A stretch of DNA of 64,000 nucleotides from an uncultured Lachnoclostridium sp. (lineage in GTDB: Bacteria; Bacillota; Clostridia; Lachnospirales; Lachnospiraceae): contig CALWLW010000009.1 in assembly GCA_944381625.1 (NCBI GenBank), forward strand, positions 1-64,000, written 5' to 3'. The position numbers were made by a program, and so were the translations under genes. The notes below the pieces were generated by a model. The model saw nothing but the letters and a program-made list of their open reading frames with translations. It searched no databases and had not been told where the DNA came from. This document shows positions 7,804-17,269 of this stretch, one piece after another; position 1 is the first letter of the stretch; every line of letters begins with the position of its first letter.

Positions 7804-9243
7804 ATGAAAAGATGGATCCGTAAGATCGCGCTGGGCGTGTGTCTGCTGACGCTGGGCCTGGGGCTGACTGCTTTTGCAGAAGAGGAAGATACGATCCTGA
7901 ACGGAGTTACGATCGGCGACGTGGACGTGTCGGGCATGACGAAGAGCCAGGCCATGGACGCGCTGGCGTCCTATGTGGAGGATGTGAAGGAAGAGACGAT
8001 CACGCTGAAGATCGGAGACAATACCCTGGAAGCGCCTCTGGCGTCCTTTGGACTGACCTGTACCTATGAGGACGCGGTGGAGGAAGCGCTGGGGATCGGG
8101 CGCACCGGACATGTGCTGAAGCGCTACAAGGAGCAGAAGGATCTGCAGCAGGGCGGAAAAGCCTACCCGCTGGAATGGACAGCGGGCGAGACGCAGGTGC
8201 GCGCGTATGTGGAGTCGAACTGTACTCAGTTTGATCAGGAGGCGAAGAACGCTTCACTTACCAGAGAGAACGGAGCTTTCCAGTTTGTGGCCGGGGAAGA
8301 CGGTCTGGTGCTGGACGTGGATGCTTCTGTCCGCGCCATTATGAATTATCTGGACGGCGGCTGGGATGAGGGTGAAGCCGTGGAACTGGCGACAGAGATT
8401 ACAGAGCCGGAGGGCAGCGCGGAGGAACTGCAGTATGTGCAGGATCTTCTGGGAAGCTTTACCACCAGCTTTTCCACATCCGGTTCCAACCGGAGTCTGA
8501 ATGTCAACAGCGGTGCGGAACATATCGACGGGACGGTGCTGTACCCGGGCGAGGAGTTTTCGGCCTATGAGACGGTGGCGCCGTTTACCGCGGAAAATGG
8601 ATACGCCATGGCAGGATCTTATCTGAACGGAGAGACGGTGGACAGTATGGGCGGAGGAATCTGCCAGGTATCCACCACGCTGTACAATGCGGTGCTGAGA
8701 GCGGAGCTGGAAGTGACGGAACGTTCGCCCCATTCCATGACGGTGGCTTATGTGGAGCTGTCTGAGGACGCGGCCATCGCCGGGACTTATAAAGACCTGA
8801 AATTTGTAAACAACACGGACTACCCGATTTACATAGAAGGTTACACCACCTCCGATAAAAAAGTGACGTTCAATATTTATGGAAAAGAGACCAGAGATCC
8901 CAACCGGAAGATCTCTTTTGAGAGTGTGCTGGTGAGCAAGACGGATCCGGCCACCGTACTCACAGAGGACGCGGGCCAGCCGCTGGGCTACAAGAGCGTA
9001 TCGTCGGGCCGCACCGGCTATGTGGCGGAGCTGTATAAGGTGGTAACGGTGAACGGCGTGGAGACGGAACGGACGAAGGTCAACAAGAGTACCTACCGGG
9101 GCGGAAACCGGACAGTGACCTATGGTACCGCCGGGGATCCGGTGCTGTCAGAAAATCTGCGCGCGGCGATTGCCCTGCAGGATGAGGCGCTGGCGGACGC
9201 CAACATCGCGCCGCTGATTCCGGCCCCTGCGCCCGCGCAATAG
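7804..9243 (+). CDS. Secreted VanW family protein
   Basis: 479 residues. A signal peptide ends near residue 25 (LTAFA-EEE). Next comes a peptidoglycan-binding-4-like repeat region (residues about 30-200, NGVTIGDVDVSGMTKSQA). The VanW domain (about 215-370) contains NVNSGAEHIDGTVLYPGEEF and GGGICQVSTTLYNAVLRA. A C-terminal G5-like beta segment follows. Homologs such as B. subtilis YoaR are envelope proteins of unknown biochemistry; VanW itself travels with vancomycin resistance genes, but there is no such cluster here. AGGAGATATT precedes the ATG. Confidence 0.88.
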   Translation: MKRWIRKIALGVCLLTLGLGLTAFAEEEDTILNGVTIGDVDVSGMTKSQAMDALASYVEDVKEETITLKIGDNTLEAPLASFGLTCTYEDAVEEALGIGRTGHVLKRYKEQKDLQQGGKAYPLEWTAGETQVRAYVESNCTQFDQEAKNASLTRENGAFQFVAGEDGLVLDVDASVRAIMNYLDGGWDEGEAVELATEITEPEGSAEELQYVQDLLGSFTTSFSTSGSNRSLNVNSGAEHIDGTVLYPGEEFSAYETVAPFTAENGYAMAGSYLNGETVDSMGGGICQVSTTLYNAVLRAELEVTERSPHSMTVAYVELSEDAAIAGTYKDLKFVNNTDYPIYIEGYTTSDKKVTFNIYGKETRDPNRKISFESVLVSKTDPATVLTEDAGQPLGYKSVSSGRTGYVAELYKVVTVNGVETERTKVNKSTYRGGNRTVTYGTAGDPVLSENLRAAIALQDEALADANIAPLIPAPAPAQ

Positions 9244-9259
9244 TCCGGGAGATGGAGAT

Positions 9260-10246
9260 ATGGAGATTGGAAAGGTGCCGGAAACAGTCCTGAAAAGGGC
9301 CGTTTTCCGGCAGATACGCACCAAGAGAGAAGAAGTGCTGGTGGGAGCTGGCGTGGGGGAAGACTGCGCGGCCCTGCAGCTGGGGCCGGACGAGGTCTTT
9401 GTGCTGTCCACGGACCCGATCACCGGGACGGATAAGAATACGGGAGAGCTGGCGGTGCAGATCACGGCCAATGATCTGGCCAGCGCCGGCGCGGAGCCGG
9501 TGGCGCTGCTTTTGACCGTGCTGCTGCCGGTAACCGCGGATGAAGCCATGATCCGCCAGCTGATGCAGGAGGTGGAAAACGCCTGCGAAAAACTGCATAT
9601 TCAGGTGGTGGGCGGCCATACGGAGGTGACTGCGGTGGTCAACCAGCCGGTGATCTCGGTGACGGGCATCGGGAAAGTGAAGAAAGGATGCCTGGTAACC
9701 ACAGGCGGGGCCCGTGTGGGCGACGACGTGGTGGCTACCAAATGGATTGGGATCGAAGGGACTTCGATCATCGCCAGGGAAAAGGAAGAAGAACTGCGGG
9801 AACGCTTTGCGGCGCCTTTTGTGGAGGAGGCCAAGAACTTCGATCAGCTTCTGTCCGTAGTGCCGGATGCCGCGGCCGCGGTGCGCTCAGGCGTCACCGC
9901 CATGCACGACGTGACGGAGGGCGGCATCTACGGAGCGCTGTGGGAGCTGGCGGAAGCCTCCGGCGTGGGTCTGGAGATCGACCTGAAAGCGATTCCCGTG
10001 CGGCAGGAAACCATAGAGATCTGCGAGCATTTCCGGCTGAATCCTTATCAGCTGATATCCAGCGGATGTATGCTGATGACAGCGCCGGACGGGCGTAAAC
10101 TGGTCCGGGACCTGGAGAGAGAAGGCGTCCGGGCGTCCCTGATTGGCCGCTGTGTGGTAGGGAAGGCGAAAAAGATCCTGAATGGAGAGGATACCGCCTA
10201 TTTGGAGCGGCCGAAGACGGACGAGCTGTATAAGATCTATGAGTAA
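9260..10246 (+). CDS. AIR synthase-related protein (HypE/ThiL-like ATP-binding fold)
   Basis: 328 residues with the PurM-type fold. GVGEDCAAL in the N-terminal half and DPITGTDKNTGELAVQITANDLASAG are the nucleotide- and metal-binding regions shared by PurM, ThiL, SelD and HypE. HDVTEGGIYGALWELAEASG is the conserved C-terminal glycine-rich motif. It lacks the C-terminal cysteine motif of true HypE and there are no hydrogenase genes nearby. It is co-directional with trmL 17 bp downstream. The substrate is unknown. Confidence 0.82.
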   Translation: MEIGKVPETVLKRAVFRQIRTKREEVLVGAGVGEDCAALQLGPDEVFVLSTDPITGTDKNTGELAVQITANDLASAGAEPVALLLTVLLPVTADEAMIRQLMQEVENACEKLHIQVVGGHTEVTAVVNQPVISVTGIGKVKKGCLVTTGGARVGDDVVATKWIGIEGTSIIAREKEEELRERFAAPFVEEAKNFDQLLSVVPDAAAAVRSGVTAMHDVTEGGIYGALWELAEASGVGLEIDLKAIPVRQETIEICEHFRLNPYQLISSGCMLMTAPDGRKLVRDLEREGVRASLIGRCVVGKAKKILNGEDTAYLERPKTDELYKIYE

Positions 10247-10263
10247 GGAAAAGAGGGATGGCC

Positions 10264-10761
10264 ATGGCTTTCAATATTGTGCTGTATGAGCCGGAGATAC
10301 CGGCGAATACCGGGAATATCGGCAGGACCTGCGTGGCGACGGGTACCAGGCTCCACCTGATCGAACCCCTGGGGTTCCGTCTGGGAGAGAAGGAGCTTCG
10401 CCGGGCCGGCATGGATTATTGGAAGGATCTGGATGTGACGACCTATCTGGATTATGAAGATTTTCTGGAGAAGAATCCGGGAGCCAAAATCTATATGGCG
10501 TCCACCAAAGCGCTGAATGTGTACAGCGACGTACAGTATGAACCTGACTGTTACCTCATGTTTGGGAAGGAAAGCGCGGGGATTCCGGAGGAGATCCTGC
10601 ACAGGCATAAAGATACGGCGATCCGGATTCCCATGAATCCGCAGATTCGTTCGCTGAATTTGTCAAATTCCGTGGCGGTCGTCCTGTATGAGGCGCTTCG
10701 CCAGCAGAATTTTGCGCATATGCAGTTGAGAGGAAACCTGACAAAATACGACTGGGATTAG
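10264..10761 (+). CDS. trmL: tRNA (cytidine/uridine(34)-2'-O)-methyltransferase
   Basis: SPOUT-family enzyme methylating the wobble ribose of tRNA-Leu. EPEIPANTGNIGRTC at the N-terminus and the knot region (LMFGKESAGIPEEI, RIPMNPQIRSLNLSNSVAVV) are diagnostic for TrmL. About 165 residues is standard. The second ATG (10264) is preferred because AAGAGGG lies too close to the ATG at 10258. Confidence 0.95.
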   Translation: MAFNIVLYEPEIPANTGNIGRTCVATGTRLHLIEPLGFRLGEKELRRAGMDYWKDLDVTTYLDYEDFLEKNPGAKIYMASTKALNVYSDVQYEPDCYLMFGKESAGIPEEILHRHKDTAIRIPMNPQIRSLNLSNSVAVVLYEALRQQNFAHMQLRGNLTKYDWD

Positions 10762-10772
10762 GGGGGCTTGTT

Positions 10773-12506
10773 ATGGGGAAAAAATTCAGTAATATATGCG
10801 GACGGCTGCTCTGCCTGATACTGACGGGATGCATGCTGGTCTCTTCCTGCGCGGTGCTGGCGGCCAGCAAAGAGACGCAGGACAAGATCGACCAGGTGGA
10901 GAAGGAGAAGAACGAAGCAGAGCAGGAGAAAGCGGAGCAGGAGAAGGAAAAGAGCAGCCTGAACAACGCCAGGTCCGAGATGGAAAATTATCTGAAGAAT
11001 CTGAATCAGGAGGCCAGCAGTCTGAATGAGCAGATCTCGATTTTGACGAAGGATATCGAGACGAAGGAGGCGGAGATAGCCGCGAAGGAAGCGGAGGTGG
11101 CCGCGGCTCAGGAAGAGGTGGAGAAGCAGTACCAGGATATGAAGCAGCGGATCCAGTACATGTATGAGAACGGTGGGAATAATCTGTTTACTTATCTGTC
11201 CGCGGCGCTCACTGGCGGGATCTCCGATATGCTGAATCAGGTGGAATACGCGGAGAATATCAATACATACGACCGTCAGCGTCTGGAAGAGTATAAAGAA
11301 TCCAAGATCTCCCTGGAGGAACAGCAGGCTTCCCTTGCCGACGAGCAGGAGGCGCTGGAGCTTCTGAAAGCGGAGACGGAAGACAAGAAAAAGCAGGTGG
11401 CGGCCAAGCAGGCGGCCACAGGTTCCAAGATCAGCGAGTACAACAGCCTGATCGGCGAGCTGGAGGGTCAGATCAGCAATATGGACGAGCTGATCCAGGA
11501 GAAGACCAGAATCCTCAATGAATTGATTGCCAAAGCGGCGGAGGAAGAGCGTCAGGCCAGGATTCAGGCGGCGCAGAACGCGGCGTCCTCCATGGAAAAT
11601 GTCACGATTATTGCCGGCGACGCCAATATTTCCGGCGGTCACCTCTCCCTGAGCGACTATGAGCTTTTGATGCTAGCTACGATCATTTACTGCGAGGCCG
11701 GGAACCAGAGCTACCAGGGGCAGCTGGCGGTGGGCTATGTGATCATGAACCGGGTGCGAAGCAGCCTGTATCCCAATTCTCTGGAAGCGGTTCTGCGTCA
11801 GTCGAAACAGTTTGAGCCGGTGGGATCGGGACGTTTCGATCTGGTACTGCAGGCGGAACAGGACGACGATATCCCCAACATTGTGACTCAGTCCTGCTGG
11901 AACGCGGCCAGGGAAGTGGTCAACGGAAGCAGCAACGTGGGCGAGTCCCTGTTCTTCCGAACCTGGGCTCCGGTGCCGTCGCTGATCACGAACCTGGAAA
12001 ATGGCGGAGTTCCGTACTGGATTATTCAGGATCATATTTTCTATTATTACTGGACCAGCTACTCCACATCCAAGCCCAGCGAGGAGCCGGAGGATACAGA
12101 AGAGCCAGACGAGCCTGAGGAGCCGGAAGAAGAGGAAGAACCGGAAGAAGAACCGGAAGAGCCTGAGGAGCCGGAGCAGACACCCCAGGAGCCGGAGCAG
12201 ACACCCCAGGAACCTGAACAGACGCAGACTCCTGGACAATCCCAGGAACCGGGCGGTTCAAATGCCGGTCAATCCCAGGAACAAGGAGGAACGAATGCCG
12301 GCCAGTCTCAGGAGCAGAGCGGCTCAAACGCCGGCCAGTCCCAGGGACAGGACAATGAAGGCGCTTCGGGGGCGGGAACATCACAGCCTTCTGGTACAAC
12401 TGGAACTAACGCAGCCGACCCTGCCGCGGGCACTCAGACTCAGCAGGCGGAGCCGGGCGGAGAATCCGGGACTGCGGCTTCCACGGACGGCCAGAGCGGA
12501 GCATAG
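10773..12506 (+). CDS. Secreted SleB-type cell wall hydrolase with N-terminal coiled coil and Pro/Glu/Gln-rich tail
   Basis: 577 residues in three parts. After a signal peptide (residues 1-30), residues about 30-255 form a long coiled coil of KDQIE-like heptads, like the N-termini of NlpC/P60 and EnvC-type envelope proteins. Residues about 290-430 form a Hydrolase_2 (SleB/CwlJ) domain, with the catalytic-type glutamate in IIYCEAGNQSYQGQLAVGYV and VIMNRV. The last 140 residues are low-complexity E/P, then Q/S/G-rich repeats (EPEQTPQ, QSQEQGG). This is a spore-lytic-type domain in a vegetative-looking protein. The tail may span the wall or attach to it. Confidence 0.88.
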   Translation: MGKKFSNICGRLLCLILTGCMLVSSCAVLAASKETQDKIDQVEKEKNEAEQEKAEQEKEKSSLNNARSEMENYLKNLNQEASSLNEQISILTKDIETKEAEIAAKEAEVAAAQEEVEKQYQDMKQRIQYMYENGGNNLFTYLSAALTGGISDMLNQVEYAENINTYDRQRLEEYKESKISLEEQQASLADEQEALELLKAETEDKKKQVAAKQAATGSKISEYNSLIGELEGQISNMDELIQEKTRILNELIAKAAEEERQARIQAAQNAASSMENVTIIAGDANISGGHLSLSDYELLMLATIIYCEAGNQSYQGQLAVGYVIMNRVRSSLYPNSLEAVLRQSKQFEPVGSGRFDLVLQAEQDDDIPNIVTQSCWNAAREVVNGSSNVGESLFFRTWAPVPSLITNLENGGVPYWIIQDHIFYYYWTSYSTSKPSEEPEDTEEPDEPEEPEEEEEPEEEPEEPEEPEQTPQEPEQTPQEPEQTQTPGQSQEPGGSNAGQSQEQGGTNAGQSQEQSGSNAGQSQGQDNEGASGAGTSQPSGTTGTNAADPAAGTQTQQAEPGGESGTAASTDGQSGA

Positions 12507-12727
12507 GCCTGCCGCGGGCATCGGGGTGCCTGATTAAAAAGTAATCGATAAAATATGGTGAGTCTATTCGCCGGCCGGAATCCGTCAGATGTCGTTTTTA
12601 CATGAACAGATGACGGATTCTGAGCGGGCGAATGGCACGCAGGGGGCGGTAAAGCAGCGTCAGATGCGGGAATCCGGAATGCCTGGATGAATAATTACAA
12701 AATAATCGAGAAAAATCGAAAAAACTC

Positions 12728-12756
12728 TTTACAAATGAGAAATGACAGTGTATAAT
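12728..12756 (+). promoter_or_regulatory. Promoter of tRNA-Pro
   Basis: TTTACA (12728-12733), 17-bp spacer, TATAAT (12751-12756); start near 12763, about 30 nt before the mature tRNA. The rest of 12507-12727 shows nothing recognisable. Confidence 0.75.
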
Positions 12757-12792
12757 AAACGAGTTCGCAGTTGAGAACAGAGAATTGAATAA

Positions 12793-12866
12793 CGATGCGT
12801 GGCTCAGCTTGGTAGAGCGCTGCGTTCGGGACGCAGAGGTCGCAGGTTCAAATCCTGTCGCATCGA
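12793..12866 (+). tRNA. tRNA-Pro (anticodon CGG)
   Basis: A 74-nt cloverleaf. The acceptor CGATGCG pairs with CGCATCG, discriminator A. The D arm is GCTC/GAGC. The anticodon stem is CTGCG/CGCAG with loop TTCGGGA, giving anticodon CGG. The T arm is GCAGG-TTCAAAT-CCTGT. CCA is not encoded. It reads CCG codons. Confidence 0.96.
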
Positions 12867-12872
12867 CTAGGA

Positions 12873-12897
12873 ACCCTTGATTTTCAGGGGTTTTTCT
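12873..12897 (+). terminator. Terminator of tRNA-Pro
   Basis: AACCCTTGA and TCAGGGGTT form a hairpin followed by TTTTTC, seven bases after the tRNA 3' end. Confidence 0.7.
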
Positions 12898-13000
12898 CTT
12901 TGTGTTGAAAATCTCATTGATGGGAATATTGCAATCCAAATCCGCATATGCTATAATGCCAATAGGCAAAAAAGATGATACAAGTCCATTGTGGACGACA

Positions 13001-13035
13001 ATGAAAAACCTCGGACGGCCATCCGGGGTTTTTCT
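13001..13035. terminator. Bidirectional terminator downstream of degV
   Basis: AAAAACCTCGGA and TCCGGGGTTTTT pair around CGGCCA. The T-runs on both strands suit a bidirectional terminator, ending the minus-strand DegV gene. Confidence 0.7.
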
Positions 13036-13061
13036 TTTCCCTGTTTTGGAGCGGCAGTCCT

Positions 13062-13937
13062 TTACCCCAGACACCTCACCGCCCCGATCCCCAGCCCGCC
13101 CGGGCCCACGTGGGTTCCGATGCTCATGGACAGGGGGAAGTAGACCAGCTCCAGATCCGGAAATTCTGCCTGAAGGGCTTCTTTGAAATGCTCCAGCCTG
13201 TCGGGATCCATCAGGGTGTTGGCCAGGCCGATCTTTAACTGACCCTGTGCCGCCAGATCGGAAAATCTGGTGTCGATGTCGGATCTCAGCGCCTCCAGCA
13301 TCACATGGAAAGCGGCGGCGGTGCCTCTGGCCTTCGCAAAAGAATCCAGCTTTCCTCCCTGGATGGTGAGAACTGGTTTTACTCTCAGAATAGTGCCCAG
13401 AGCAGCGGCGGCCGCGGTGATACGTCCGCCCTTTTTTAAATATTCCAGCGTATCCACGGCGATGAAGATGGTGGCGTCCATGGCTTCCCGCTCCAGGATC
13501 TCTTTGATCTCGGCGCCGGTGCGTCCCTGCCGGGCCAGTTCCAGGGCGTCCAGGGCGGACTGCGCCTGGGTCACAGAGATCCGGTGATTGTCCACCACGA
13601 AGACTCTGCCCTCGTAGGGCTCGTCCCCAGCCAGCAGAAACGCGGTCTGGCATGTGCCGCTGAGACCGGAGGACATGGGGATAAATACGATTTCATCGTA
13701 AGTAAGAAGCAGTCGGTCCCACATGGCAGTTACCTCTCCGGGAGAGGGCTGGGATGTGGTGATGTCCGATCCGACCGCCTGCCGGCTGTAAAAATCATCA
13801 GGGCTGATGTCAACACCCTCATAATACGTCTCGCCGTCTATGATCACAGGCATGGGCAGAATATGAATCCCGTACGATGCTCCTTCCTCCGGCATGATGC
13901 CGCAGTTGCTGTCTGCCATAATTGCTATTTTCCCCAT
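13062..13937 (-). CDS. DegV family fatty acid-binding protein
   Basis: 291 residues. The start KIAIMADSNCGI, then ILPMPVIIDGETYYEGVDIS and FIPMSSGLSGTCQTA, are the conserved DegV signatures, with the fatty-acid-contacting loop in the last. DegV/FakB-type proteins bind a fatty acid for phosphorylation by FakA, which is not in this window. A GAGGAAATT site precedes the ATG. The promoter is at 14011-14039. Confidence 0.93.
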   Translation of the reverse strand: MGKIAIMADSNCGIMPEEGASYGIHILPMPVIIDGETYYEGVDISPDDFYSRQAVGSDITTSQPSPGEVTAMWDRLLLTYDEIVFIPMSSGLSGTCQTAFLLAGDEPYEGRVFVVDNHRISVTQAQSALDALELARQGRTGAEIKEILEREAMDATIFIAVDTLEYLKKGGRITAAAAALGTILRVKPVLTIQGGKLDSFAKARGTAAAFHVMLEALRSDIDTRFSDLAAQGQLKIGLANTLMDPDRLEHFKEALQAEFPDLELVYFPLSMSIGTHVGPGGLGIGAVRCLG

Positions 13938-13993
13938 AATTTCCTCCGTTCTGCCCGCGCCGTACTTTGCGCGCCCGGCAGTCCATATGCTTT

Positions 13994-14039
13994 CTGTATT
14001 AAATACAGCAATTATAGCAAAAGAATCGGAAAACTACAA
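13994..14039 (-). promoter_or_regulatory. degV promoter with adjacent palindrome
   Basis: On the minus strand: TTGTAG (14034-14039), 17-bp spacer ending TGC, TATAAT (14011-14016). The exact palindrome CTGTATTAAATACAG (13994-14008) follows at the expected start, a possible operator. Confidence 0.6.
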
Positions 14040-14275
14040 TGGGAAACCAGGGAGTTTTGCCGCAGTTCCAGTGCCGGATTCGGCGGAAGCGGCCGGTGTG
14101 ATGCAGGGCCGGTAAACAGACTCTCACGCCCTGCCGCTGCCGGAAAAAGCCGTCAATCATAAACCGTACATTTAAGTAAATACAAATATAGTACAAGTTA
14201 TTTTTAAGTTGAATACAATTTCAAATGAAATGAACAAAAATGTATATTTATATGGACAAAATGGGGCGGATGTAA

Positions 14276-14325
14276 TTGACAAAACGGCCGTCAGAATGTA
14301 TATTGTTACTAAACGGTACACAATA
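14276..14325 (+). promoter_or_regulatory. Sugar-transport promoter with AraR-like operator at the start site
   Basis: TTGACA (14276-14281), 17-bp spacer, TATATT (14299-14304). AAACGGTACACAAT begins at 14311, on the predicted start, so a bound repressor would block initiation. Its GGTAC core resembles the GTAC centre of AraR operators. Confidence 0.65.
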
Positions 14326-14405
14326 TGGAAAAACAAGTTTCGTGAAAATGACAGAAAAAATGTCGAAACCTGAAAACCATATGTGAGTTTTGAATAAGTA
14401 CAACA

Positions 14406-14422
14406 CCGTACAAATAGTACGG
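14406..14422 (+). promoter_or_regulatory. Inverted-repeat operator, likely for AraR
   Basis: CCGTAC-AAATA-GTACGG, a perfect 6-5-6 inverted repeat in the leader of the sugar-binding protein gene. Another CCGTACA lies at 14164. Together with the site at 14311 this fits loop-forming repression by the AraR gene of this locus. B. subtilis AraR sites also centre on GTACGTAC. Confidence 0.6.
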
Positions 14423-14467
14423 ATTGTAAATACAACTTAATATCAATTTAAGGGAGGATTTTCAACA

Positions 14468-15643
14468 ATGAGAAGAAAAGCTTTAAGCGCAATTCTCGCT
14501 GTCGCTATGGTAGCAGCTCTGGTAGTTGGATGCGGAAGCAGCACCACAGAGACCACCGGCGACGCAGCAGCTACCGAAGAAGCCACGGATGACGCAGCAG
14601 CAGACGACGCTGCGGCAGAAGCCGAAAACGAGGCTTTAGCAGCGGCAGAAGGCGGAAGAATCGGCGTGGCAATGCCGACCCAGTCTTCCGAGAGATGGAT
14701 CAACGACGGTGCAAACATGAAGGAAAAACTGGAGGCTCTGGGATACGAAGTAGACCTTCAGTATGCAGAGGATGATCCTCAGGCACAGGTTTCTCAGATT
14801 GAGAACATGATCGCGGCAGGCGCTAACTGCCTGGTTATCGCAGCCGTTGACTCCGGTGCTCTGACCACGGTAGAGGCAGCAGCAAAAGAGGCTGGCATCC
14901 CGATCATCGCTTACGACCGTCTTCTGATGGATACCGACGCAGTTTCTTACTACGCATCCTTCGATAACAAGGGCGTTGGAACCGCTATCGCGAACTACAT
15001 CGTAGAAGCAAAAGATCTGGAAGCTGCAAGAGAAGCTGGCGAGAGCTACACCATCGAGTTCTTCATGGGCTCCCCGGACGACAACAACGCCGTTCTGCTT
15101 CATCAGGGTATTATGGAAGTGCTTCAGCCGTACCTGGACGACGGCACCCTGGATTGCAAGACCGGAAGAACCTCCTTCGAGGATACCTGTATTCTGAGAT
15201 GGTCTCAGGAGACCGCTCAGCAGTGGTGTGAGAACTACCTGACCGGATTCTACGCTGAGGAAGATCTGGACATCGCCTGCACCGCATTCGACGGATTCGC
15301 ATACGGCGTGAAAGCAGCTCTTCAGGGCGCTGGATACACCGCAGAGAACTGGCCGCTGGTAACCGGACAGGATGCAGAGCTGATGGCCTGCAAGAACATC
15401 CTTGACGGAACCCAGACCATGTCTATCTACAAAGACACCCGTCTCCTGGCTGAGAAGTGCATCACCATGGTACAGGCTGTGATGACCGGAACCGAGCCGG
15501 AGATTAACGATACCACAACCTACGACAACAACGTAATTGTTGTTCCGTCCTATCTGTGCACCCCGGTAGCAGTGGATGCAGAAAACCTGCAGGAAGTCAT
15601 TGTTGACGGCGGATACTACGCAGCAGAAGACCTGGGACTGTAA
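14468..15643 (+). CDS. chvE: ChvE-type monosaccharide-binding lipoprotein
   Basis: Extracellular receptor of an ABC importer for pentoses and hexoses. A lipoprotein signal ends in ALVVGC, with the lipidated cysteine at residue 22, followed by an acidic Ala/Thr/Asp linker. The mature part has the type-1 sugar-binding fold of the ChvE/multiple-monosaccharide group: IGVAMPTQSSERWINDG at the start and VTGQDAELMACKNILDGTQ near the end. 391 residues. First gene of the arabinose locus, 3' to a TTGACA-17-TATATT promoter with GTACGG operators. Codon use here is strongly biased, as in highly expressed genes. Confidence 0.93.
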   Translation: MRRKALSAILAVAMVAALVVGCGSSTTETTGDAAATEEATDDAAADDAAAEAENEALAAAEGGRIGVAMPTQSSERWINDGANMKEKLEALGYEVDLQYAEDDPQAQVSQIENMIAAGANCLVIAAVDSGALTTVEAAAKEAGIPIIAYDRLLMDTDAVSYYASFDNKGVGTAIANYIVEAKDLEAAREAGESYTIEFFMGSPDDNNAVLLHQGIMEVLQPYLDDGTLDCKTGRTSFEDTCILRWSQETAQQWCENYLTGFYAEEDLDIACTAFDGFAYGVKAALQGAGYTAENWPLVTGQDAELMACKNILDGTQTMSIYKDTRLLAEKCITMVQAVMTGTEPEINDTTTYDNNVIVVPSYLCTPVAVDAENLQEVIVDGGYYAAEDLGL

Positions 15644-15660
15644 AATTTGGTCTGACAGAG

Positions 15661-15690
15661 GCGGCGGCGAAAGCCGCCGCCTTTTTCAAC
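15661..15690 (+). terminator. Terminator between receptor and ATPase genes
   Basis: GGCGGCGGC-GAAA-GCCGCCGCC followed by TTTTT. It lets the receptor be made in excess over the membrane components, as is common in ABC importer operons. Confidence 0.85.
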
Positions 15691-15716
15691 AAATATAAAG
15701 AAAAGGAGCGAGAGGT

Positions 15717-17267
15717 ATGTCGGAATATATCTTGGAGATGAACCACATAACCAAGGAATTCTCTGGCGTCAAGGCACTGGACGATGTGAATCTGAAGGTG
15801 AAAAAAGGAGAGATCCATGCGTTATGCGGTGAGAACGGCGCCGGGAAATCCACCTTGATGAACGTTCTGTCCGGAGTATATCCTTATGGAACCTACACCG
15901 GAGATATCGTCTATAAGGGCGAGGTTATGAAGTTCCACCACATCAAGGACAGTGAGGCCAAAGGCGTCGTTATCATCCATCAGGAGCTGGCGCTCAGCCC
16001 GTACATGACCGTGGCGGAAAACGTATTCCTGGGCAATGAGCAATGTTCATCCAAAGGAGTGATCGACTGGACGAAGACCCAGGCCAGGGCAAAGGAGATG
16101 CTGGCCAAGGTCGGGCTGGAACATGAGAACGTGAACGTGCCGGTCAACACCCTGGGCGTGGGCAAACAGCAGCTGATCGAGATCGCCAAAGCCATGGCGA
16201 AGAACGTGGACCTGCTGATTCTGGATGAGCCGACGGCGGCGCTGAACGACGAGGAGTCCGCGAAACTTTTGGAGATCATGCTGGATCTGAAGAAACAGGG
16301 CGTGACCATGATCATCATTTCCCATAAGCTGAACGAGATCAGCTATGTGGCGGATTCCATCACCGTGATCCGTGACGGCCACACCATTGAGACGCTGACC
16401 AAGGGTGTGGATGATTTCTCGGAAGACCGTATCATCAAAGGCATGGTAGGCCGTGAGATGACGAACCGTTATCCGGTTCGCGAGGGAGTAACCATTGGAG
16501 ATACCATATTTGAGGTAAAAGACTGGAACGTATATCATCCGGAAGATCCGAACCGTCAGGTGCTGCAGAACATCAACATCAAGGTGCGCGCCGGCGAGGT
16601 GGTCGGACTGGCAGGCCTGATGGGCGCCGGCCGTACAGAGTTCGCCATGAGCGTATTCGGAAAATCCTATGGACAGAAGATCAGCGGAACCGTGAAGATG
16701 AACGGCAAGGAAGTGGATCTGAAGGACGTGCGCACGGCCATTGACAACAAGCTGGCCTACGTGTCCGAGGACCGGAAAGGCAACGGACTGGTGCTGATCG
16801 ACGATATTAAACGGAACATGACAATGGCTGCTCTTCGCAACTTCTTCTCCAAGAACGGAGTGGTGAACTCCAACGAAGAGATTGTAAAGGCAGAAGAATA
16901 TAAGAAACTCATCAACGTGAAGGCGAACTCCATCGACCAGGCGGTCGGTTCCCTGTCCGGCGGTAACCAGCAGAAAGTGGTGCTTGCCAAGTGGATGCTC
17001 ACGCAGCCGGATGTGCTGATTCTGGATGAGCCCACCCGAGGTATCGACGTAGGCGCGAAATACGAGATCTATTGCGTCATCAACGATCTGGCGAAAGCCG
17101 GAAAAGCGGTGATCGTCATCTCCTCTGAGATGCCGGAGATCATCGGTACCTGCGACAGACTGTACATCATCAACGAGGGCCATATTGCAGGCGAACTGAG
17201 CAAGAGCGAGATGACTCAGGAGCGTATTATGGGATGCATTATGGCGGATAACAGGAAAGGTGAGTAA
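15717..17267 (+). CDS. mmsA: Multiple-monosaccharide ABC transporter ATP-binding protein
   Basis: 516 residues with two tandem ATPase domains, as in all pentose/hexose importers of this class (GguA/MmsA, XylG, RbsA). The first Walker A is GENGAGKST near residue 42 and its Walker B is [11 protein letters not shown]. The second domain has the usual degenerate A loop ([12 protein letters not shown]) and an intact signature, LSGGNQQKV, with [25 protein letters not shown] precedes the ATG. The permease gene follows 2 bp after the stop. Confidence 0.94.
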   Translation: MSEYILEMNHITKEFSGVKALDDVNLKVKKGEIHALCGENGAGKSTLMNVLSGVYPYGTYTGDIVYKGEVMKFHHIKDSEAKGVVIIHQELALSPYMTVAENVFLGNEQCSSKGVIDWTKTQARAKEMLAKVGLEHENVNVPVNTLGVGKQQLIEIAKAMAKNVDLLILDEPTAALNDEESAKLLEIMLDLKKQGVTMIIISHKLNEISYVADSITVIRDGHTIETLTKGVDDFSEDRIIKGMVGREMTNRYPVREGVTIGDTIFEVKDWNVYHPEDPNRQVLQNINIKVRAGEVVGLAGLMGAGRTEFAMSVFGKSYGQKISGTVKMNGKEVDLKDVRTAIDNKLAYVSEDRKGNGLVLIDDIKRNMTMAALRNFFSKNGVVNSNEEIVKAEEYKKLINVKANSIDQAVGSLSGGNQQKVVLAKWMLTQPDVLILDEPTRGIDVGAKYEIYCVINDLAKAGKAVIVISSEMPEIIGTCDRLYIINEGHIAGELSKSEMTQERIMGCIMADNRKGE

Positions 17268-17269
17268 TC

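Noticed and set aside
10830-10860. Lipobox (VSSC) in the SleB-type hydrolase
   Set aside because: A signal peptidase I site (VLA-AS) lies just after it and fits better; a lipoprotein cannot be excluded.
12598-13653. Minus-strand frame across tRNA-Pro and degV
   Set aside because: It runs through a tRNA gene and a terminator and is out of frame with DegV.
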